64,000 bases of DNA from Latescibacteria bacterium UBA6620 (GCA_002433075.1 DJHM01000033.1:1-64000), one strand, 5' to 3'. Shown: positions 45,754 to 55,480, numbered from the stretch's first letter. The notes: generated by a model not told the origin, from the letters alone. Program-made: numbers and translations.

Positions 45754-45973
45754 AGTCTTCGATCACCACCTAACCAGGTACAGAGGGTTTTGAGATGTTA
45801 CGGAGACCATGAGAGAAATTGAATGTCACCGTGGTACGCTCTCTGGCCTGGGCTCATTTTAACTTTCACGAAGATCAGTACGGGTACCGATGATCCACCT
45901 TCGCCAAGGCTTCGGTGAGACGGGAATACACGCCGGAAGGTACTTGCCCCGCTTCCTAGGTCACCGTTTCAAC

Positions 45974-46009
45974 AAAAAAAAACTGCTCACGAAAAGATCG
46001 CGGGCAGTT
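45974..46009 (-). terminator. Terminator of ptsN
   Basis: On the minus strand AACTGC...GCAGTT forms a stem (with a further CGCGATC/ TCGTG part) directly followed by a run of Ts. It follows the ptsN stop by 25 bases. The rest of 45754-46033 shows no gene. Confidence 0.85.
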
Positions 46010-46033
46010 CCTTAGGCTGATCCTTCATCCACC

Positions 46034-46495
46034 TCAGTGGCGCTTTTCCTCTTCTTCCAGAATGTGGATGGCGGCCTCGCGGTCCGACGCTGATATCAAC
46101 TCTTTTCGGAAGTCCTCTCCCTTGAGCAGTCGAGAGATGCGCGCCAGGGCCTTGATGTGCGGTCCCGACACGTCCATGGGAGAAACCAACAGAAAGAAAA
46201 TGAAGGTCGACTGCCCATCGAGGGCATCGAAGTCCACACCTTCTGATTTAATGCCCAGGACCCCACCCAGTTCCTTCACGTATTCCGACTTCCCGTGGGG
46301 GATCGCGATCCCGTGTCCGACCCCCGTACTCATGATCTCTTCTCGCTGAAGGACCGCCTCCAGCACTTTCTCACGATCGACGATTTTGTCGCCCACTTCC
46401 AGGACGTCCACAAGCTCTTCGAGGATCTCCCGCTTCGTCTGTCCGGCCAGGCCGACGATCACCGACTTGCCTGACAGGATTTCCATCAACGTCAT
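46034..46495 (-). CDS. ptsN: PTS EIIA-Ntr type protein
   Basis: A 153-residue PtsN/fructose-type EIIA domain. The phospho-acceptor His is in GVGHGIAIPHGKSEYV (about residue 69), with LVDVLEVGDKIVDREKVLEAVLQREEIMSTG before it and FFLLVSPMDVSGPHIKALARISRLL after it. It is normally phosphorylated from PEP by EI-Ntr/NPr and regulates transport, nitrogen or potassium metabolism. Neither partner is in the window. ATG 46495 has GGAGGG five bases ahead. It is divergent from the GWxTD gene. Confidence 0.92.
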   Translation of the reverse strand: MTLMEILSGKSVIVGLAGQTKREILEELVDVLEVGDKIVDREKVLEAVLQREEIMSTGVGHGIAIPHGKSEYVKELGGVLGIKSEGVDFDALDGQSTFIFFLLVSPMDVSGPHIKALARISRLLKGEDFRKELISASDREAAIHILEEEEKRH

Positions 46496-46781
46496 CTAAC
46501 CCTCCACCGGGAGAACCTTCGGAACTAACTGTTTCGCAGTGACTTATCACACGTGTTCCCGAACGTAGAAGTGCGGAGGTGGCAAGTCAAGAAAAAACAC
46601 GCCACTCTCGCGCTCCCCCATCCTCGGACCTGGTTTGCGGGATGGCTTACAGCCATCACGGCATCGAACGCGGGAATTTGTTATTCTTACGTCTGCACGT
46701 ATCGAGATGGACGAGACCGTCGGATCTGCCACGGCTTCGAACATCTGATGCTGAGATCCATCCTCCAACAGGAAGCCCATC

Positions 46782-49130
46782 GTGTACAGATCGTTCATCC
46801 GTCCTTGCCTGTCCGCCCTTGCGATCACAACGATCTCCTTCGTGAACGCCGGAGCGCAGGACATCGAAGCCCGCATCGATTCCATATTCGCGACGCCCGT
46901 CAAGGATCCTTCCGGTGCGGCGGCCACTCTCCTGACGCTCAGACCCTCCGCGCCGGACACCGGGCACATCGATGCCCTGATGGGCGCCCTCTACCTTCAC
47001 GCGGGCTCGGTCGATAGCGCAAGAGCGACTCTCGAGCGCGCGATCGCCGCCCGTCCAGATCTGGCCGGACCTCCCTTCGGAATGGGACGTGTCCACCTCG
47101 AACTCCGGGAGAAGCCGAAGGACGCCATCCCGTTTTTTCTGAAGGCCATCGAGATCGATTCGACCTACGCGGACGCCCACAGCCGCCTGGCCGCCGCCTA
47201 CCGCGAGACAGACCGAACGCGTGAGGCTCGGCGAGCGGCCGACACTGCCATCACCCTCAATCCCAGGCTCGCCGATCCATATCGGATCCTCGCCGAGATT
47301 TACGTCGAAGACGGAAACACGGGCGCCGCCGGAATCTTCTTCAAGCAGTATCTGAACCTGAACCCCGGCGACCAGGACACCGCTTTTGAATTCGCGAACA
47401 GCCTGTTCGAAGCCGGCGCATACGACGCTTTGATGGAAATCGCCTCGCGACTGACCGAGCCCAGGTCCCTGCCCCTCCTTGGATTCGCACTCGTTCGTCA
47501 GGGTGATCACGAAGGGGCGCTCACCGCCTACCGGGACTACATCGCCACCCTCGCCCAGGAAGACCGCGCTCTTTACGACGACATTACCCTGGTCGCCAAC
47601 CGCCCGGAGCTCCGAGCCTGGCGAAGCCTGGCGCCCAGCAAGAAGGAAGCCTTCCTCGATCGGTTCTGGATGGTCCGTGATCCCTTCAAGACTTCAGGAG
47701 GCGCGTTCCGCAGAGCGGAGCACTACCGTCGTGTGTGGGTTGCCCGAACGAAGTACGGGAAGCGCAAACGGCCGTGGGACCGACGTGGCGAAGTTTACAT
47801 TCGCTTCGGCGAGCCCAACTGGAAATCCAGTTCCCGTGACCTCAACGCGATCGTCCCGCCCGCGGTCCAGACGGTGCAGAACCGAATGGCGCATCAGCTT
47901 TACGGCGATCAGGGCACGGACTTTTCCTACGTCGGCCCGGTCTACCCGATCAAGAGCCAGCGCGACATGGGACGCGACCTGGGTGATTCCGCCCTGCCCG
48001 GTGGCGAACTCCTGATGCTCGACAGCTTCAAGCCCATCACGTCCGGGCACGACTGGTCAGCCATCCCCTGGGAGGTATGGGTTTACACCGGCCTCGGAAA
48101 TCAGGGCATCGAGATTGCCTTTACCGACGACTTCATCTCCGGCAACTTCGACTACGCTCCCATCCCTTCCATGTCGGAAGAAGACATGGAGCGGATCCGA
48201 AACCACTCGATCGGATCTCCCGTAAGGTTCCTCGGCCTCCTGACCGACCTCTCCCCCTCCACCCGGGTCCAGGATCTCATCATTCGCACACCCGAGCGCT
48301 ACGACCTCAGCTTCCTGTCCCCGATCGACTTCCGTTACGAAGCCGTCTCCTTCAGGGGCGAAGACGGACAAGCCGAGCTTCAGGTCAGCATCGCGCTGCC
48401 CATCGACGAAGTCGCCATAGAGGACGACCGCGATACTTCTGTCGTCGTCGAGCGACGTATTGTCCTCTTGAAGAATCTGAACGAAGTCTATCGATCCGTC
48501 GATTACCTCGGGATCGGCATCAGCGACGACACCCGGGGACGCGGCATGCTGGCCGTCGACGTGCACAGACTCCAAACCCGACCCGGTCACTACGAACTCC
48601 GCGTGCAGGCCAAGCGCACGAACACGAATCGAACGGAAGTCTTCCCCCAGGCACTCGATCTCCCTGACTACTGGGGCAAAGACCTTGTCATGAGCGACCT
48701 GCAGGTCGCTCACAGTGTGAGTGACGCAAACCCGTCCAGCCCGACTCAGTGGACACGAAAGAGTTTCGACGTCATTCCCGCGCCGACACGCCAGTTTCGG
48801 AAGGGCCAACCTCTCTTCATTTATTATGAGATCTACAATCTGTTGAGGGACGAGTTCGGGCAGACACGTTTTCAGGTTTCCTACGAAGTACAGGCACAGA
48901 CTTCGGAAGGAAAGATCAAGATTCCCTTCCTCGCCAAGCTGCGGAAACAGTCAGGAGAGTCGGTGGGATTCGAATTCGAGCAGACCGGAACGGCGGAGAC
49001 CGAGAACGATTTCCTCGAAATCCAGCTCGCGGAAGCCAAACCCGGTCAGTATGAAGTGAGGATGACGATTCAGGACCTGAACGCCGGAACAGAAACCGCT
49101 CGACAAGCCGCGTTCACGGTGATCCCGTAG
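46782..49130 (+). CDS. GWxTD domain protein with TPR repeats
   Basis: A 782-residue exported protein. An N-terminal signal segment (SALAITTISFVNAGAQ) is followed by TPR-type repeats from about residues 60 to 200 (HIDALMGALYLHAGSVDSARATLERAIAARPD, LAEIYVEDGNTGAAGIFFKQYLNLNPG). A GWxTD-family region then shows FWMVRDPFKTSGGAFRRAEHYRRVW and GEVYIRFGEPN near 330-360. The rest is a series of beta-rich domains. The family is found in several uncultured and Acidobacteria-related lineages; its function is unknown. GTG at 46782 has AGGAAG seven bases ahead. Confidence 0.88.
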   Translation: MYRSFIRPCLSALAITTISFVNAGAQDIEARIDSIFATPVKDPSGAAATLLTLRPSAPDTGHIDALMGALYLHAGSVDSARATLERAIAARPDLAGPPFGMGRVHLELREKPKDAIPFFLKAIEIDSTYADAHSRLAAAYRETDRTREARRAADTAITLNPRLADPYRILAEIYVEDGNTGAAGIFFKQYLNLNPGDQDTAFEFANSLFEAGAYDALMEIASRLTEPRSLPLLGFALVRQGDHEGALTAYRDYIATLAQEDRALYDDITLVANRPELRAWRSLAPSKKEAFLDRFWMVRDPFKTSGGAFRRAEHYRRVWVARTKYGKRKRPWDRRGEVYIRFGEPNWKSSSRDLNAIVPPAVQTVQNRMAHQLYGDQGTDFSYVGPVYPIKSQRDMGRDLGDSALPGGELLMLDSFKPITSGHDWSAIPWEVWVYTGLGNQGIEIAFTDDFISGNFDYAPIPSMSEEDMERIRNHSIGSPVRFLGLLTDLSPSTRVQDLIIRTPERYDLSFLSPIDFRYEAVSFRGEDGQAELQVSIALPIDEVAIEDDRDTSVVVERRIVLLKNLNEVYRSVDYLGIGISDDTRGRGMLAVDVHRLQTRPGHYELRVQAKRTNTNRTEVFPQALDLPDYWGKDLVMSDLQVAHSVSDANPSSPTQWTRKSFDVIPAPTRQFRKGQPLFIYYEIYNLLRDEFGQTRFQVSYEVQAQTSEGKIKIPFLAKLRKQSGESVGFEFEQTGTAETENDFLEIQLAEAKPGQYEVRMTIQDLNAGTETARQAAFTVIP

Positions 49131-49168
49131 AGGGGGGGATCCAATGTTCAATGTTCCGTGATCGACGT

Positions 49169-49699
49169 TCACTGAACTTTGATCACACTCGTGTCGGTGA
49201 CTCGGTCGTGGGGGGCGCGTCCGTCGGGGTGGCGTCGTGTGGCGATGGCAAGATACCCCAGGACCGCGAATGCGACGAACGGGATCATGGCCACGACGGG
49301 ATGGGGGTCGGGTGGTGGAATGGGCGAGCCGACCGTCGCATCCTGGAGTGTCATGGGGATCGGGAGCGTCACCGCGATCAGGAACAGGGGAGCGTAGATC
49401 GGCGACCACTTGAGGACCGACCGAACCAGAGCCTGCCGCTGGTTTAATCCACTGCCGTCGACGCTGATCACCCGAAGGGACGCCATCGTCTTGCCGGGCG
49501 TCTGACCTCTCGACCCCAGGAACACCGTCGAGTAAACGATGGCGATCCCATAGGAGATCAGGGTCAGGAGTGTGGGCGACGGGGTGATTTCGCTCAGCGC
49601 CTGATCGATCGGAATCTTCGCCAGGAACAACATCACGAAATCAATCAGGACGGCGATCACGCGACGTCCTACGCCTGGGATTTCATCACGCATCAGCAC
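49169..49699 (-). CDS. RDD family membrane protein
   Basis: A 176-residue inner-membrane protein with about three to four helices. RDD motifs are RRVIAVLIDFVMLF in the first helix and GQTPGKTMASLRVISVDG after the second. RDD proteins are often linked to ion or small-molecule transport, but this is a weak prediction. The GTG at 49699 has an ATG two codons later. Downstream of its stop, plus-strand bases 49143-49159 hold a short AATGTTC repeat. Confidence 0.82.
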   Translation of the reverse strand: MLMRDEIPGVGRRVIAVLIDFVMLFLAKIPIDQALSEITPSPTLLTLISYGIAIVYSTVFLGSRGQTPGKTMASLRVISVDGSGLNQRQALVRSVLKWSPIYAPLFLIAVTLPIPMTLQDATVGSPIPPPDPHPVVAMIPFVAFAVLGYLAIATRRHPDGRAPHDRVTDTSVIKVQ

Positions 49700-49817
49700 G
49701 AAGGGGTTCTTGTCCTTTCAGTTCCACAATGCGTCCTCCGTCCATCCATCCTCGAGCAGGATCGCGAGGACGAGAGAGAGGCGCAGTGGGTTTCTTACAG
49801 ACATTTCGGAGGTCGTT

Positions 49818-50828
49818 GTGAAGATCGTTCAGTTTCAGGAAAACAGGAATTCTCGACTCGGGGTCATTGATGGCGAGACGCTGGTCGATCTCACTGCGGG
49901 AGGCGATCGACCAGAGTCGATCCACGATCTCTACTATCGATGCGGGGGGGCGGACAACGGGTTTCCCGCTACACTCGACAAAGCCCTCGAGAACGGGACG
50001 TCTTCAGACCTTGGCGACCTTCTCTCTGGCAGCGAGGACGACCGCCGCCTCCTTCCCTCCGTCACCGCGCCGGCCGGTCGAAAACACCTGTTGCGCATCT
50101 GGCTTGCTGGAGTCACTCACGAGGACAGCGCCAAGCTCCGTGAAGTGGAAGCGAAACAACATACGGGGCAAGCCATCAACGTCTACGATCAGAAATATCG
50201 GGAGTGCGCGGAAGGAGGGATCCCTGAGCTGTTCGCAAAGACCGATCCCGACAGTTGCGTCGCCCACGCGCAGCCCGTCTCGCGCCCCGACACGACGCTC
50301 CGACTCGTTCCCGAAACCGAGCTCGTCAGCGTCTACGGCCTCCGCACCAACGGCCAGGTCGAGCGGCTCGGCTTCACCGGCGGCAACGACTACACCGACA
50401 ACGGGATCGAGGCCGCCAATCCGCTCAACCTCCCTCAAGCGAAAAACTGGACGGGCGGTTGCGCAAGCCTGGGGCCCCTTCTCGTAACCGACGACGCCTT
50501 CGATCACGCGAACGTCGAAGTCTCCTGCGACGTCATCCGGAACGGCGAAAAGGTCGCCGGAAAATCGGGTCACACGGGCAGTGCCAACCTCAACATGCCC
50601 GATGGGCTGTTCCACCTCGAACGATCACTCTTCCAGCGAGTCCCCCTCGAGCCCGGCGTACTGCAGGTCTTCTACTGGGGTACCCCGATCGTCTTCTCAG
50701 ACGCCGACCTGGCTGACGGCCTGCTCGACGGAGACCTCGTCAGAATGACCTTCTCCGGTATCGGAGCACTGGAAAACCCCGTTCGAGACTGGTCTCCCCC
50801 CTCCCAGTTGGAAAACCTCCAGGGGTAG
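49818..50828 (+). CDS. Fumarylacetoacetate hydrolase family/AraD1-like protein
   Basis: A 336-residue protein with FAH fold. The N-terminal strand FQENRNSRLGVIDGETLVDLTAGGD and the metal-binding region GVTHEDSAKLREVEAK... with DDAFDHANVEVSCDVIRNG and GHTGSANLNMPDG are typical of the AraD1-type branch, which includes 2-keto-3-deoxy sugar-acid dehydratases. The active-site metal triad cannot be checked by eye alone. GTG at 49818 has GGAGG five bases before it; the longer frame upstream is rejected. The aldolase and Gfo/Idh genes at the start of the window fit sugar-acid catabolism, but they are far away. Confidence 0.8.
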   Translation: MKIVQFQENRNSRLGVIDGETLVDLTAGGDRPESIHDLYYRCGGADNGFPATLDKALENGTSSDLGDLLSGSEDDRRLLPSVTAPAGRKHLLRIWLAGVTHEDSAKLREVEAKQHTGQAINVYDQKYRECAEGGIPELFAKTDPDSCVAHAQPVSRPDTTLRLVPETELVSVYGLRTNGQVERLGFTGGNDYTDNGIEAANPLNLPQAKNWTGGCASLGPLLVTDDAFDHANVEVSCDVIRNGEKVAGKSGHTGSANLNMPDGLFHLERSLFQRVPLEPGVLQVFYWGTPIVFSDADLADGLLDGDLVRMTFSGIGALENPVRDWSPPSQLENLQG

Positions 50829-50995
50829 TGATCGAGCGGGGCACAGGCCGCATACTGTGAAACGAAATTCGAACGCATCAAGCCCCCTGTGGCCCGGTTG
50901 TGGGTGGACCAGTACCGCGCCCACCATCCCCTATCCGTGCCCTTCTCGCCCTCGTGCTCCCCACGAGGACGTATTGCCGTGATTCTCCACTGCAA

Positions 50996-51304
50996 TCACA
51001 AGATCCGATCGTGCCCCCAGGGGTCTGCTCTTACCACCTTGTATTCACGCTCCTCCCCCTCCGGGGGGGGCTCGTGGACGGTAACCGGGTCATAGGAAGC
51101 TCCAGCCAGTTTCAGCAGATCCTTGATCTCGGCATCTTCGGTTCCAATGCCTTCGATTCTGAGAGAATCACCGTTGATGTCGAACACCACGATGTGCCCC
51201 GTCCCGACCCGAATCCTTCGCAGGGCCCTCAGTTCGTAGCGCTCCACTTTAAACACCCGAAGCGCTGCCTGGGCGTCGGGCGCAGTATGTGTCATCTCTG
51301 CCAT
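50996..51304 (-). CDS. Hypothetical protein
   Basis: A 102-residue frame from ATG 51304 (frame open back to 51412). It contains ALRVFKVERYELRALRRIRVG and GDSLRIEGIGTEDAEIKDLLKLAG, then VTVHEPPPEGEEREYKVVRAD, a pattern of beta strands and a short helix. No family, signal peptide or transmembrane segment is recognised. It is divergent from the oxidoreductase genes, with about 410 bases between them. Confidence 0.45.
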   Translation of the reverse strand: MAEMTHTAPDAQAALRVFKVERYELRALRRIRVGTGHIVVFDINGDSLRIEGIGTEDAEIKDLLKLAGASYDPVTVHEPPPEGEEREYKVVRADPWGHDRIL

Positions 51305-51612
51305 GCCGAGGAATATAAGACAAACGCGAATCGGAACGAGGCCGAACGGGCGTCGCCCAGCTATTTCTGGATCAGAACGTCCAGAAACCACACTCTCACT
51401 CCGGGAGGTCATGGTTTGCGCCCGAACTGTCCAGTGTCAATAGGTTGGTACCGATCCTCCACGTGGAGTTTTAAGACCCAAAGCGTCCAATTTAGGCGGA
51501 TCTTCAGCGGATACACGGAGTCCCCTCGGGCAGGCAGGAGGGAATTACCCCTTGCAAACAACCCCCGTTGCTCCTACCTTTAGTGAGTTGAATAGCAATC
51601 CACACTTTATCT

Positions 51613-51661
51613 TATAAGCTTCGCTTAAGAAGTCCCATTGCAACCTATAAGCTTCGCTTAA
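51613..51661 (+). promoter_or_regulatory. Tandem palindromic operator-like sites before the pyruvate:ferredoxin oxidoreductase
   Basis: TATAAGCTTCGCTTAA occurs at 51613-51628 and again at 51646-51661. Each holds the perfect palindrome TAAGC-TTC-GCTTA (51615-51627 and 51648-51660), spaced 33 bases centre to centre, about three helical turns. TTGAAT about 19 bases before the first TATAAG could be a -35, putting the first site on the -10. The gene starts 54 bases after the second site. The rest of 51305-51714 shows no gene. The regulator is unknown. Confidence 0.55.
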
Positions 51662-51714
51662 TAAATTCCAGCTTTCCCGCGGTGTGACTCATAAACGGTA
51701 GGAGAGGCCTACGT

Positions 51715-53724
51715 ATGTCAGCAGAAGCCATATCAAAAGCCCTGGCTGCGGTCCCGTACCCAGGGATCCCCGACGTTGGCGATGGCGGCGACGCCGTCGT
51801 CTGGGTCGAGAAGAACATCAGTCAGGCGGCGTGCGCCTATCCCATCACTTCTTCGTCGATCCTGGGCGAGAAGTACAGCGCATTCGTCTCCAACGGCGCC
51901 AAGAACCTCTGGGGCGACACGCTCATCTTCATCGAGCCCGAATCCGAGCATAGTTCCGCCTCCTCGGCGGAGGGATTCGCCGTCGCCGGCGGCCGTGTCA
52001 CGAACTTCACTTCCGGCCAAGGCCTCGTCCTCATGAAAGAGGTCCTCTACACCATCTCCGGCAAGCGCCTGCCCGCCGTGTTCCACATTGGCGCCCGTGC
52101 CCTTACCTCCCAGTCGCTCAACGTCCACGCCGGTCACGACGACGTTATGGCCGTCGCCGACTGTGGATGGGGCATGCTGTTCGCCCGGAACACACAGGAG
52201 TGCATGGATCTGGCTCTCATCTCGCGCAGAGTGGCCGAAGACTCCCAGACACCGTTCATGAACATCCAGGACGGGTTCCTCACCACCCACACGGTCCAGA
52301 ACGTTCACGCCATCGAGCCCGACATGATGAAAGACTTCGTCGGGAAGCCAGAGGACAAGATCCGGAACCTCTTCCATCCTGACACCTCCATCATGAGTGG
52401 TGTGGTCCAGAATCAGGACAGCTACATGAAGGGGAAGATCGCGCAGCGCTACTTCTACGACGTCATACCCGACCTTCTGGACACCGCGTTCGAAGAATTT
52501 TACGGTCTCACCGGCCGCAAATACGGCCAGATCGACTGTTACCGGACGGAAGACGCCGACTTCATCATCGTCGGTATGGGCAGTATGCTCGAAACCGCTC
52601 TTGTCGCGGTTGACCACCTGCGCGACAACGAGGGCTTGGCAGTTGGCGCCGTCCACGTCACCTCCTTCCGTCCGTTCCCCGGCAAGCAGATCATCGAAGC
52701 CACGAAGCACGCCAAGGCCATCTCGATCATCGAGCGGATGGACAATCCCCTCGCGCAGTCGAACCCCCTCACGGCAGAAATCAAGGCCGCCTATGCGGAC
52801 GCCATGGTCGGCATTGACAACTACCCGGCGATCGACAACATCCCGCTGATCCAGTCGGGTGTGGCCGGTCTCGGCAGCCGCGACGTGCGCCCCGGCGATT
52901 TCGTTGCCGCCGTCCGCAACTTGATGGCCAACGGCACCTCCCGATCCTTCTTCTCTCTCGGCATTCAGCACGAAACAGCGCTCGAGCGTGAAGAGGACCC
53001 CGACGTCCGCCCCGCCGGCGAATACGCCATGCGCGGGCACTCCATTGGCGGTTATGGGTCAGTCACAACGAACAAGGTCATCGCCACGCTCCTGGCCAAC
53101 CTCGGTCTCGACGTTCAGGCTTACCCGAAGTACGGATCGGAAAAGAAGGGCCTGCCCACGACCTACTATCTCACGGCCGCGAACGAGCAGATCCGCACAC
53201 ACTCCGAGCTCGAACGCGTGCACTTCGTGCCCGTCAACGACATCAACGCCTTCAACACGTCCAATCCCCTGGCCGGCGTCGTCGATGGTGGCATGATCTT
53301 CGTCCAGAGCAACCAGCCGGACGCAGAAGAGGTATGGACGCGAGTCCCAGCCTGGGCCAAGAAGATGGTGCGGACCCGCGACATCAAGGTCCTCGCCCTC
53401 AACGCCGTCCGCATCGCCCGCGAAGAGGCCCCGACGCCGGACCTGGAGCAGCGCTTCCAGGGCATCGTTCTTCTCGGCATCTTCCTCCGTCACACTCCCT
53501 TCCAGCAGGAGCTGGACCTGAATGACGAGGAGCTGTTCGTGAAGGTCGAAGAGGCCGTCCGCAAATACTGGGGTCGCAAAGGCGACGATGTCGTCGAGTC
53601 GAACCTCAAGGCCATCCGGCGCGGTTACGACGAAGTTTTCGAAGTCCCCCGCGAACTGATCGAAAGCACGATCGATCAAGAATCAGACGAGCTCCCCGCC
53701 GGTATGGTATCCGTCGGCTGCTGA
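51715..53724 (+). CDS. Pyruvate:ferredoxin oxidoreductase, alpha-gamma part
   Basis: A 669-residue subunit that corresponds to the N-terminal half of single-chain pyruvate:ferredoxin oxidoreductase. Residues about 25-400 form the alpha domains (VEKNISQAACAYPITSSSILGEKYSAF, EGFAVAGGRVTNFTSGQGLVLMKE, VVFHIGARAL-like segment, GMGSMLETALVAVDHLRD). Residues about 440-650 form the gamma domain (MRGHSIGGYGSVTTNKVIATLLANLGLDV). The second gene supplies delta and beta. The complex oxidises pyruvate with CoA and reduces ferredoxin. The TPP-binding part lies in the next gene. ATG at 51715 is preceded by AGGAGAGG. Confidence 0.88.
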   Translation: MSAEAISKALAAVPYPGIPDVGDGGDAVVWVEKNISQAACAYPITSSSILGEKYSAFVSNGAKNLWGDTLIFIEPESEHSSASSAEGFAVAGGRVTNFTSGQGLVLMKEVLYTISGKRLPAVFHIGARALTSQSLNVHAGHDDVMAVADCGWGMLFARNTQECMDLALISRRVAEDSQTPFMNIQDGFLTTHTVQNVHAIEPDMMKDFVGKPEDKIRNLFHPDTSIMSGVVQNQDSYMKGKIAQRYFYDVIPDLLDTAFEEFYGLTGRKYGQIDCYRTEDADFIIVGMGSMLETALVAVDHLRDNEGLAVGAVHVTSFRPFPGKQIIEATKHAKAISIIERMDNPLAQSNPLTAEIKAAYADAMVGIDNYPAIDNIPLIQSGVAGLGSRDVRPGDFVAAVRNLMANGTSRSFFSLGIQHETALEREEDPDVRPAGEYAMRGHSIGGYGSVTTNKVIATLLANLGLDVQAYPKYGSEKKGLPTTYYLTAANEQIRTHSELERVHFVPVNDINAFNTSNPLAGVVDGGMIFVQSNQPDAEEVWTRVPAWAKKMVRTRDIKVLALNAVRIAREEAPTPDLEQRFQGIVLLGIFLRHTPFQQELDLNDEELFVKVEEAVRKYWGRKGDDVVESNLKAIRRGYDEVFEVPRELIESTIDQESDELPAGMVSVGC

Positions 53725-53746
53725 TCCACCTTTTTCGGAGAGATTC

Positions 53747-55315
53747 ATGTCAACGAACGCACCCAACCTCGACGAACTGCTCGACATCGAGGACTTCAAC
53801 GAGAGAATCGTCGGGGCTTACAATACCGGATCGGCAGAAAAGGGATTGCCCGCCGACGTGTCCGTCGCCCGAAGCCTGATGGCCCCGGGTAGCGGCGTGC
53901 TCCGCGATTTCAGCTACATCGCGCCGGAGATTCCCGAATTCATCATGGAGAACTGTGTCGGATGCATGGACTGCGTCACCGAATGCCCCGACACAGCCAT
54001 CCTCGGAAAGATCGCCACGAAGGAACAGCTCGAGGAAACCCTCGCGAAGACCGAGGACCCCGACAAGCGCGAGTTCCTCCGCAAGCAGTTCGTCGAAACA
54101 ACCAAGTATCACAAGAACTTCGAGAAGAAGGGTCAGGAAGGCGCCTACTTCGGCATCTTCATCGATCCGACGAAGTGTAAGGGCTGCGCCGAGTGCGTCG
54201 AAGTCTGCGCCGACAAAGACGCCCTCAAGATGATCGACAAGACCGAAGAAAATTTGGAGGAGTTCCGCGATACGTGGCAGTTCTACAACGACCTGCCCGA
54301 ATCGCCCAAAGAGTATTTGATCGAAAAGTCCGTGCAGGACATGATGCTCACCGACCGCTCGCTCCTCTACGTGGGTGGCGCGGGTTCCTGCATGGGGTGT
54401 GGCGAAGCGACCGCCATCCGTATGATGCTCGCCGCCACTGGCTTCACCTACGGTGAAGACGCCGTCGGCATGGTCGCCTCGACTGGCTGCAACACCGTCT
54501 ACACGTCGACATATCCCTACAATCCTTACACGATCCCCTGGACCAACTCCCTGTTCGAGAATGGCCCAACCGACGCCATGGGCGTTCGGGCTCGCTGGGA
54601 TCAGATGGGGTGGGAAGACAAGAAGCTGTGGGTCCTCGGCGGCGACGGCGCCATGCTCGACATCGGCTTCCAGGCCCTCTCGCGAATGCTTATGTCCGGC
54701 ATGGACATCAACGTTCTCGTCCTCGACACACAGGTGTACTCGAACACGGGCGGACAGGCCTCGACAGCGACCTACATGGGTCAGAACACCAAGATGTCGG
54801 TCCACGGATCGGAGGTTCCAGGCAAAACGGAGCGTCGGAAAGAGCTGGGCAACATCTGTATGGCGCATCCCGACGTGTTCGTCGCGCAGACCATCTGCAC
54901 CCTGCCCAACCATTTCTACAAAGCCATTATGGCGGCCAACGAGTTTCCGGGCCCGGCCGTCATCAACGTCTTCACCACCTGCCAGCCCGAGCACGGTGTT
55001 GCCGACCACATGGCCGGCCACCAGGCCAAGCTGGCGATGGAATCCCGCGCCTTCCCGATCTTTATCCACGACCCGCGCGAAGGCGAGCGCCTCAAGGATC
55101 GCCTGTCGCTCCGTGGCAACCCGGCCGTCAACGACGACTGGTACAAGATTCGGAAGACCGGCGAGGTCGTTGACTTCGTCAACTTCGCCCGGACCGAGGG
55201 CCGCTTCGCCAAGCACTTCGACGAAGAGGGCAATCCGAGTGAGGCCCTCCTTGCCGCGCAGGAAGATCGGCTGCAGAACTGGCGGACGTTGCAGGAGATG
55301 GCGGGGATCATCTAG
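53747..55315 (+). CDS. Pyruvate:ferredoxin oxidoreductase, delta-beta part
   Basis: A 522-residue partner of the preceding gene, 22 bases downstream. The ferredoxin domain carries two 4Fe-4S motifs, CVGCMDCVTECP (about residue 70) and CKGCAECVEVCAD (about 144). The beta domain has the extra Cys motif GSCMGCGEATAIR, and the TPP-binding GGDGAMLDIGFQALSRM with VYSNTGGQASTAT. The catalytic half-reaction of TPP-dependent 2-oxoacid oxidoreductases takes place here. The gene ends at a clear terminator. The alpha-gamma/delta-beta split is uncommon compared with the single-chain or four-subunit types. Confidence 0.9.
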   Translation: MSTNAPNLDELLDIEDFNERIVGAYNTGSAEKGLPADVSVARSLMAPGSGVLRDFSYIAPEIPEFIMENCVGCMDCVTECPDTAILGKIATKEQLEETLAKTEDPDKREFLRKQFVETTKYHKNFEKKGQEGAYFGIFIDPTKCKGCAECVEVCADKDALKMIDKTEENLEEFRDTWQFYNDLPESPKEYLIEKSVQDMMLTDRSLLYVGGAGSCMGCGEATAIRMMLAATGFTYGEDAVGMVASTGCNTVYTSTYPYNPYTIPWTNSLFENGPTDAMGVRARWDQMGWEDKKLWVLGGDGAMLDIGFQALSRMLMSGMDINVLVLDTQVYSNTGGQASTATYMGQNTKMSVHGSEVPGKTERRKELGNICMAHPDVFVAQTICTLPNHFYKAIMAANEFPGPAVINVFTTCQPEHGVADHMAGHQAKLAMESRAFPIFIHDPREGERLKDRLSLRGNPAVNDDWYKIRKTGEVVDFVNFARTEGRFAKHFDEEGNPSEALLAAQEDRLQNWRTLQEMAGII

Positions 55316-55339
55316 AAGGCAGTGGACGGACAGTAATTG

Positions 55340-55374
55340 AGCCCCGGATGCGAAACATCCGGGGCTCTTCGTTT
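55340..55374 (+). terminator. Terminator of the oxidoreductase operon
   Basis: AGCCCCGGATG (55340-55350) pairs with CATCCGGGGCT (55356-55366), a perfect 11-bp stem, and CTTCGTTT follows. Confidence 0.88.
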
Positions 55375-55480
55375 ATGTGAGGCGGTCAGTAGAGTATCAT
55401 GATGCGCGTCAGTTCGAGAACAAGCCATCGATAACCATAGATTGCATCGTGTACCCAGGCTGACTATGATTCTCGCTAGC

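Noticed and set aside
53750..55216. A 488-residue minus-strand frame opposite the oxidoreductase delta-beta gene
   Set aside because: The plus strand has clear Fe-S and TPP motifs; long antisense frames are usual in GC-rich codon patterns.
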